Assembly (NCBI GenBank): GCA_031549525.1
Contig: JAVBPQ010000135.1
Coordinates: 1-27,104, forward strand
Origin: WQUF01 sp031549525
Lineage (GTDB): Bacteria > Bacillota > Clostridia > Clostridiales > Clostridiaceae
DNA length: 27,104 nt
Reading direction: 5' to 3'
Shown here piece after piece: positions 24,060 through 27,104 of the stretch. The position numbers and the translations under genes are program-made. Each line of letters starts with the position of its first letter. Positions within the stretch are counted from its first letter, which is position 1. Below the pieces are notes generated by a model. That model was not told the origin of the DNA. It saw only the letters and a list, made by a program, of their open reading frames with translations, and made no database searches.

Positions 24060-24102
24060 AAACTTAACTTATACCAAATATATAATGGTATAAGTTAAGT
24101 TT
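24060..24102 (-). repeat. Perfect 16-bp intercistronic stem-loop after the binding-protein gene
   Basis: AAACTTAACTTATACC (24060-24075) and GGTATAAGTTAAGTTT (24087-24102) pair perfectly around 11 bases, in the 122-bp gap between the binding-lipoprotein gene and the adaptor gene. On the transcribed strand it is followed by TAATAGCAAAACC, not a U-run, so it is more likely an mRNA-stabilising or attenuating element than a full terminator. That would fit higher production of the binding protein than of the membrane parts. Confidence 0.75.
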
Positions 24103-24119
24103 TAAAAAATACTTATAGT

Positions 24120-26303
24120 TTACTCTTCAATCATATTTTTAACTAAATTTATAATTTTATCTGCAGTATCTTCTGATGAAATTTTTCCTTCATTAAAATC
24201 ATTTAATATTTTGCTTCCTGCATCAGAAAATAAGACTTCTACAGATGGTTTATATTTTGATAAAATATTATTATATATTCTCACATAGTCATCAGTTAAC
24301 TTTTGATGATTGAATGCTTCCTCTAAAGCCTCATCAATATTTTCGCTCCCATTCTTAAGCTCTTCTTTTAAGTCAGCTTTTAAGATATCATTATACTTAA
24401 GCATATCTTTATAAATAGGCAATTCAGTCATAGCATCACGAGTTAATACAATATCCTCACTGTAAATATATGATAAAAGCTCTTCACAAAGCTCTATATT
24501 TTTGCTCTTCTTATTTATTGCAAGAAATCCAGTTCCTTGAGTAGAAAATTCTGGATTTTCCTTTGATATAACTGGAGGATTAATATTCTTTAATTTTGTA
24601 TCATCAGGAGCAAGTCCATAACTAGTACCATAAGAAATCAAAAATGTGCTGGCGCTACCAAAGCCATTTTCATTTGTTTCATAATAAGCTGTGGAATTAT
24701 CCTGTACAGTTTTTAATTTATTTAATGCATCGACAAGTTTAGCTTTATCGATGGTAACTTGTTTATTTTTAGCATCAACTGTAAAATTTATATAATCTAT
24801 TAAATAGTTATATACAGTTTGGGCAGTCTGAAAATAAAGATCCTCATCTTTTTCTTTCACTTTATCTAAAATAGCAAAAAACTCATCATAGCTCCAATTT
24901 TCATCTGGTGGACTTATGCCTAATTCTTCAAACTTACTTAAATTGATAGTTAAAACATATGGATAAAAACTTGTAGGAACTCCAAAATAATAATCATCTC
25001 TAGAAACTACCTTTGTCAAATTTGGATTGATATTATTATTAAAATTATCCATTATCTGCTTGCTATCCTTTAGATTTACCATAACACCATTTTTAATGTA
25101 ATTATCTACCTTACCTTCTGGCAAATAGAAAACATCAAAACTATTATCCTGAGTCATAACTTTAGCATTTAAATCATCATAGTATTTTTCAAAATCAACA
25201 TCTTCAAAAGTTACAAAAATATCTGAATGCTTACTCTTAAATTTTTGAAGTGCTTTTCCAAAAACTGAATAATCATCTTCCACTATTGCTCCTTCTTGGG
25301 TATATATAACGATCTGTTTTTTATTATTAGCGTTTGCTGTTAAAGTTTCTATATCTAAAACTCTTATTTTCTTATCAAAATTCCCTAATAAATACATAAC
25401 ATTTCCATTTATCAGTAAACTAGAGAAATTAGAATCTGAAAAAGGAAGGATATTTTTAGATGAATTTTCACCATATTTCTTTTCGTAAATACCATTATAA
25501 TCAAACATATAGAGCTTATCATTATTTTCACAATATTGAGTATCAGGAGCTATATTTAAAGATGAAACTTTTGAATCTTTTATCGATAAATCTTTATAAT
25601 CATAAGAGGTTTCCTTTACTTCTCCACTTGTATCATAAGAGTATACCTTCAGTATATTATCTTTATATTTCATAATTCCAAATACATCAGCAATTCCTAC
25701 CATTTTAACAGAATCTACATTTGAATCAACATATGCAAGCTCCATTCCACCACTTATACCTTCACTAGCAGCATTTTCCTGATACAAGAAGAAAACTTTA
25801 TCGCCAGCGGCTACAGGTTTAGATACAAATATCTCCTTATCAAATTTTAATTCTTTAACCACACCCCCATCAGCATTCAATATCTGAATATTATTAAAAT
25901 AAAAAACAAAGATATTGCTCTTAGTTGCGGCTAAATTTGCTACATTTCCATTTGGTAAAGCAACATTTTTTATGAGCTTACCAGTCGAATCTAGTATATC
26001 TAGTGATACTTTGACATCATCTAAAGCATCCTTTGTTTCATCACTATTATCGTTATTTAAATTTTCACTTGAAAAATCCATATCAATACCATAAAATCTA
26101 CCATTTTCATCTGCAGTTATATGTGAATATTCTTTTTCTAGTGAAATTGTAATATCTTTTTCTCCACTTAAAGCGTTATTATTCGAAGTGCCAGCATTGT
26201 TACCAGTATTACCGCTATTACCACCATTACCAGAACATCCTGCAAGTAATCCAATTATTGTAATGCAGCTCAATACCACACTAAAATATTTCTTTTGTCT
26301 CAT
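24120..26303 (-). CDS. Solute-binding lipoprotein fused to an N-terminal beta-propeller-like domain
   Basis: A 727-residue extracellular lipoprotein, far longer than the usual 420-450 of carbohydrate-binding proteins. The signal ends LLAGC with acylated Cys23 and a Gly/Asn/Ser linker to about residue 48. Residues about 50-325 are beta-rich with repeated blade-like units (HITADENGRFYGID, SNIFVFYFNNIQILNADGG, DKVFFLYQEN, DKLYMFDYNGIYEKKYG, NVMYLLGNFDKKIRVLD), suggesting a propeller. From about 328 (KKQIVIYTQEG) to the end it resembles SBP_bac_1-type binding proteins: FGKALQKFKSKHSDIFVTFEDV, SFDVFYLPEGKVDNYIKNGVMVNL, YYFGVPTSFYPYVLTINLSKFEELGI, ENWSYDEFFAILDKVKE. It is the first gene of the hybrid operon. 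AAAGGAAG lies before ATG 26303. The propeller call is from pattern only. A role in binding a large or polymer ligand is inference. Confidence 0.88.
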   Translation of the reverse strand: MRQKKYFSVVLSCITIIGLLAGCSGNGGNSGNTGNNAGTSNNNALSGEKDITISLEKEYSHITADENGRFYGIDMDFSSENLNNDNSDETKDALDDVKVSLDILDSTGKLIKNVALPNGNVANLAATKSNIFVFYFNNIQILNADGGVVKELKFDKEIFVSKPVAAGDKVFFLYQENAASEGISGGMELAYVDSNVDSVKMVGIADVFGIMKYKDNILKVYSYDTSGEVKETSYDYKDLSIKDSKVSSLNIAPDTQYCENNDKLYMFDYNGIYEKKYGENSSKNILPFSDSNFSSLLINGNVMYLLGNFDKKIRVLDIETLTANANNKKQIVIYTQEGAIVEDDYSVFGKALQKFKSKHSDIFVTFEDVDFEKYYDDLNAKVMTQDNSFDVFYLPEGKVDNYIKNGVMVNLKDSKQIMDNFNNNINPNLTKVVSRDDYYFGVPTSFYPYVLTINLSKFEELGISPPDENWSYDEFFAILDKVKEKDEDLYFQTAQTVYNYLIDYINFTVDAKNKQVTIDKAKLVDALNKLKTVQDNSTAYYETNENGFGSASTFLISYGTSYGLAPDDTKLKNINPPVISKENPEFSTQGTGFLAINKKSKNIELCEELLSYIYSEDIVLTRDAMTELPIYKDMLKYNDILKADLKEELKNGSENIDEALEEAFNHQKLTDDYVRIYNNILSKYKPSVEVLFSDAGSKILNDFNEGKISSEDTADKIINLVKNMIEE

Positions 26304-26948
26304 AAAAATCTTCCTTTCAATTTAGTTCTTCATATACGAATAAAGTCATATCTTTTCCCATAGTTAAATATTTACAGATTTTAATAGCATCATTACAATA
26401 TCTCAATATGCTTGCTTTAACCTATTTTATTCCTTAATAAGAAATATATTATATTATTATACAAAACAAAAAAAAATATCAAATCTTTATTTTTAAAAAT
26501 ATATTTACATTTATTCTTTTACATTTTTATACTTATTTTCATACCATCAATATCACAATGTGTTAAATGATCTCTAATATTTTTGAAAAAATTAACAAAT
26601 TATAAAAAGTAAGTTTTGCTAATAATATTAAATTTATATATTATTTTTGGATAAGATGCCATATAAAACTTCTGTACATAAATATTTTATGTTAATTTTT
26701 TATATTTGATGATTTTATTATAATCCTTATCTCCTTAATAAAATTATTAAACTTTTATTAAATTTAATAATTTTATTAAATATATGAAATATTACAAAAC
26801 AATTTTATATAAAATATATAATTTTAATATAATTTAACTATTTTTGTTGTATATATTTTTTATGAAATATTTTTTTAAATAAAAAATCATTTTTTAACTT
26901 TTGCTTTCATATACATGTAAAATTGAATAAATGTAAGGAGTAATTTTT
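26304..26948. other. 645-bp A+T-rich intergenic region between divergent genes
   Basis: No credible gene is present on either strand. It must hold the promoter of the minus-strand hybrid ABC operon and of the plus-strand gene at 26949. On the minus strand a TTGATA (complement of 26477-26482) stands 15 bases from a TATAAT (complement of 26456-26461), a weak candidate because the spacer is short. The stretch from about 26735 to 26779 is a perfect A+T inverted repeat. Nothing else was recognised. Confidence 0.5.
26735..26779. repeat. Perfect 17-bp A+T inverted repeat
   Basis: TTAATAAAATTATTAAA (26735-26751) and its exact reverse complement TTTAATAATTTTATTAA (26763-26779) are separated by 11 bases. 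Part of the loop (TTTTATTAAA) repeats directly in the right arm. It lies between two divergent gene starts, so a terminator role is unlikely. Being only A and T, it may be a by-product of composition. Confidence 0.5.
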
Positions 26949-27104
26949 ATGACAAATACTTTAAATGATTTAGGACTTGATATAGAAATAATCATTGGAA
27001 AGGATTTCTCTCCTAAACAAAGAGCAAAAAATGATCCTTTAAGGGCAAAGATAATCGATTTAGGTGTTGACGATAAGGGTGATATAACTGAAGAAGAGAG
27101 AAAA
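26949..27104 (+). CDS. Hypothetical protein, N-terminal part only (cut by window edge)
   Basis: An open frame of 52 codons runs from ATG 26949 to the window end without a stop. A TAAGGAG site at 26934-26940 is eight bases upstream. The visible part begins MTNTLNDLGLDIEIIIGKDF and is polar and acidic, with no signal peptide or membrane helix. A segment near the edge, GVDDKGDITEEER, has regularly spaced Asp and Glu residues. I do not recognise the family and would not assign a function. The start is well supported by the ribosome binding site. Confidence 0.7.
   Translation, partial: MTNTLNDLGLDIEIIIGKDFSPKQRAKNDPLRAKIIDLGVDDKGDITEEERK

Noticed and set aside
1..27104. CRISPR array, insertion sequence, prophage, tRNA or rRNA genes
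   Set aside because: No regularly spaced direct repeats, transposase or integrase, phage structural genes or RNA-gene sequences were seen.

Overview
The window is very A+T-rich DNA with Clostridium-style coding: strong AGGAGG/GAGGTG-type ribosome binding sites, frequent TTG and GTG starts, compact operons and hairpin terminators. Protein families (LarEBC, YesM/YesN-type two-component proteins, MglA/RbsA-type and MalFG-type ABC transporters, an ATC hydrolase-like protein, YARHG domains) fit a low-GC Firmicute of the Clostridiaceae. I cannot name the species. No rRNA, tRNA, CRISPR array, insertion sequence or prophage was seen.

Left part (1-3.3 kb): the start of an unrecognised minus-strand gene cut by the window edge, then a larE-larB-larC operon (nickel-pincer nucleotide cofactor of LarA-type racemases/epimerases) behind a perfect TTGACA-17-TATAAT promoter. 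No larA lies in the window. LarE has a CxxC plus a third Cys, as in [4Fe-4S]-dependent LarE.

3.4-7.5 kb: a signalling operon of YesN-like response regulator, a histidine kinase with two membrane helices and almost no extracellular domain, and a two-domain RbsA/MglA-like protein whose ATPase motifs are eroded in both halves. It may regulate the intact sugar ABC operon (ATPase, permease, lipoprotein binding protein) at 11.8-15.4 kb.

7.5-11.5 kb: modB and modA on the minus strand, divergent from a regulator joining an excisionase-type helix-turn-helix to a binding-protein-like domain. The intergenic DNA carries a perfect modA promoter overlapped by a palindrome. Next come a membrane protein with two YARHG repeats and an orphan Phd/YefM-like antitoxin.

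15.4-18.9 kb: an 84-residue Ala/Ser/Tyr-rich small protein with IP(S/T) repeats, a GNAT acetyltransferase divergent from an isoprenylcysteine-methyltransferase-like membrane protein across a perfect 24-bp palindrome, then a minus-strand ATC hydrolase-like gene with fructokinase.

18.9-26.3 kb: the most unusual unit. A minus-strand operon encodes, in order, a lipoprotein fusing a propeller-like domain to a sugar-type solute-binding domain, a HlyD/MacA-like adaptor, a MacB-topology membrane protein without an ATPase domain, a MalF-like permease with a cytoplasmic extension of about 250 residues, and a MalG-like permease. No ATPase is encoded with it. It looks like an importer merged with parts of a MacAB-type machine. 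The right edge holds a 645-bp A+T-rich gap and the start of another unrecognised gene.
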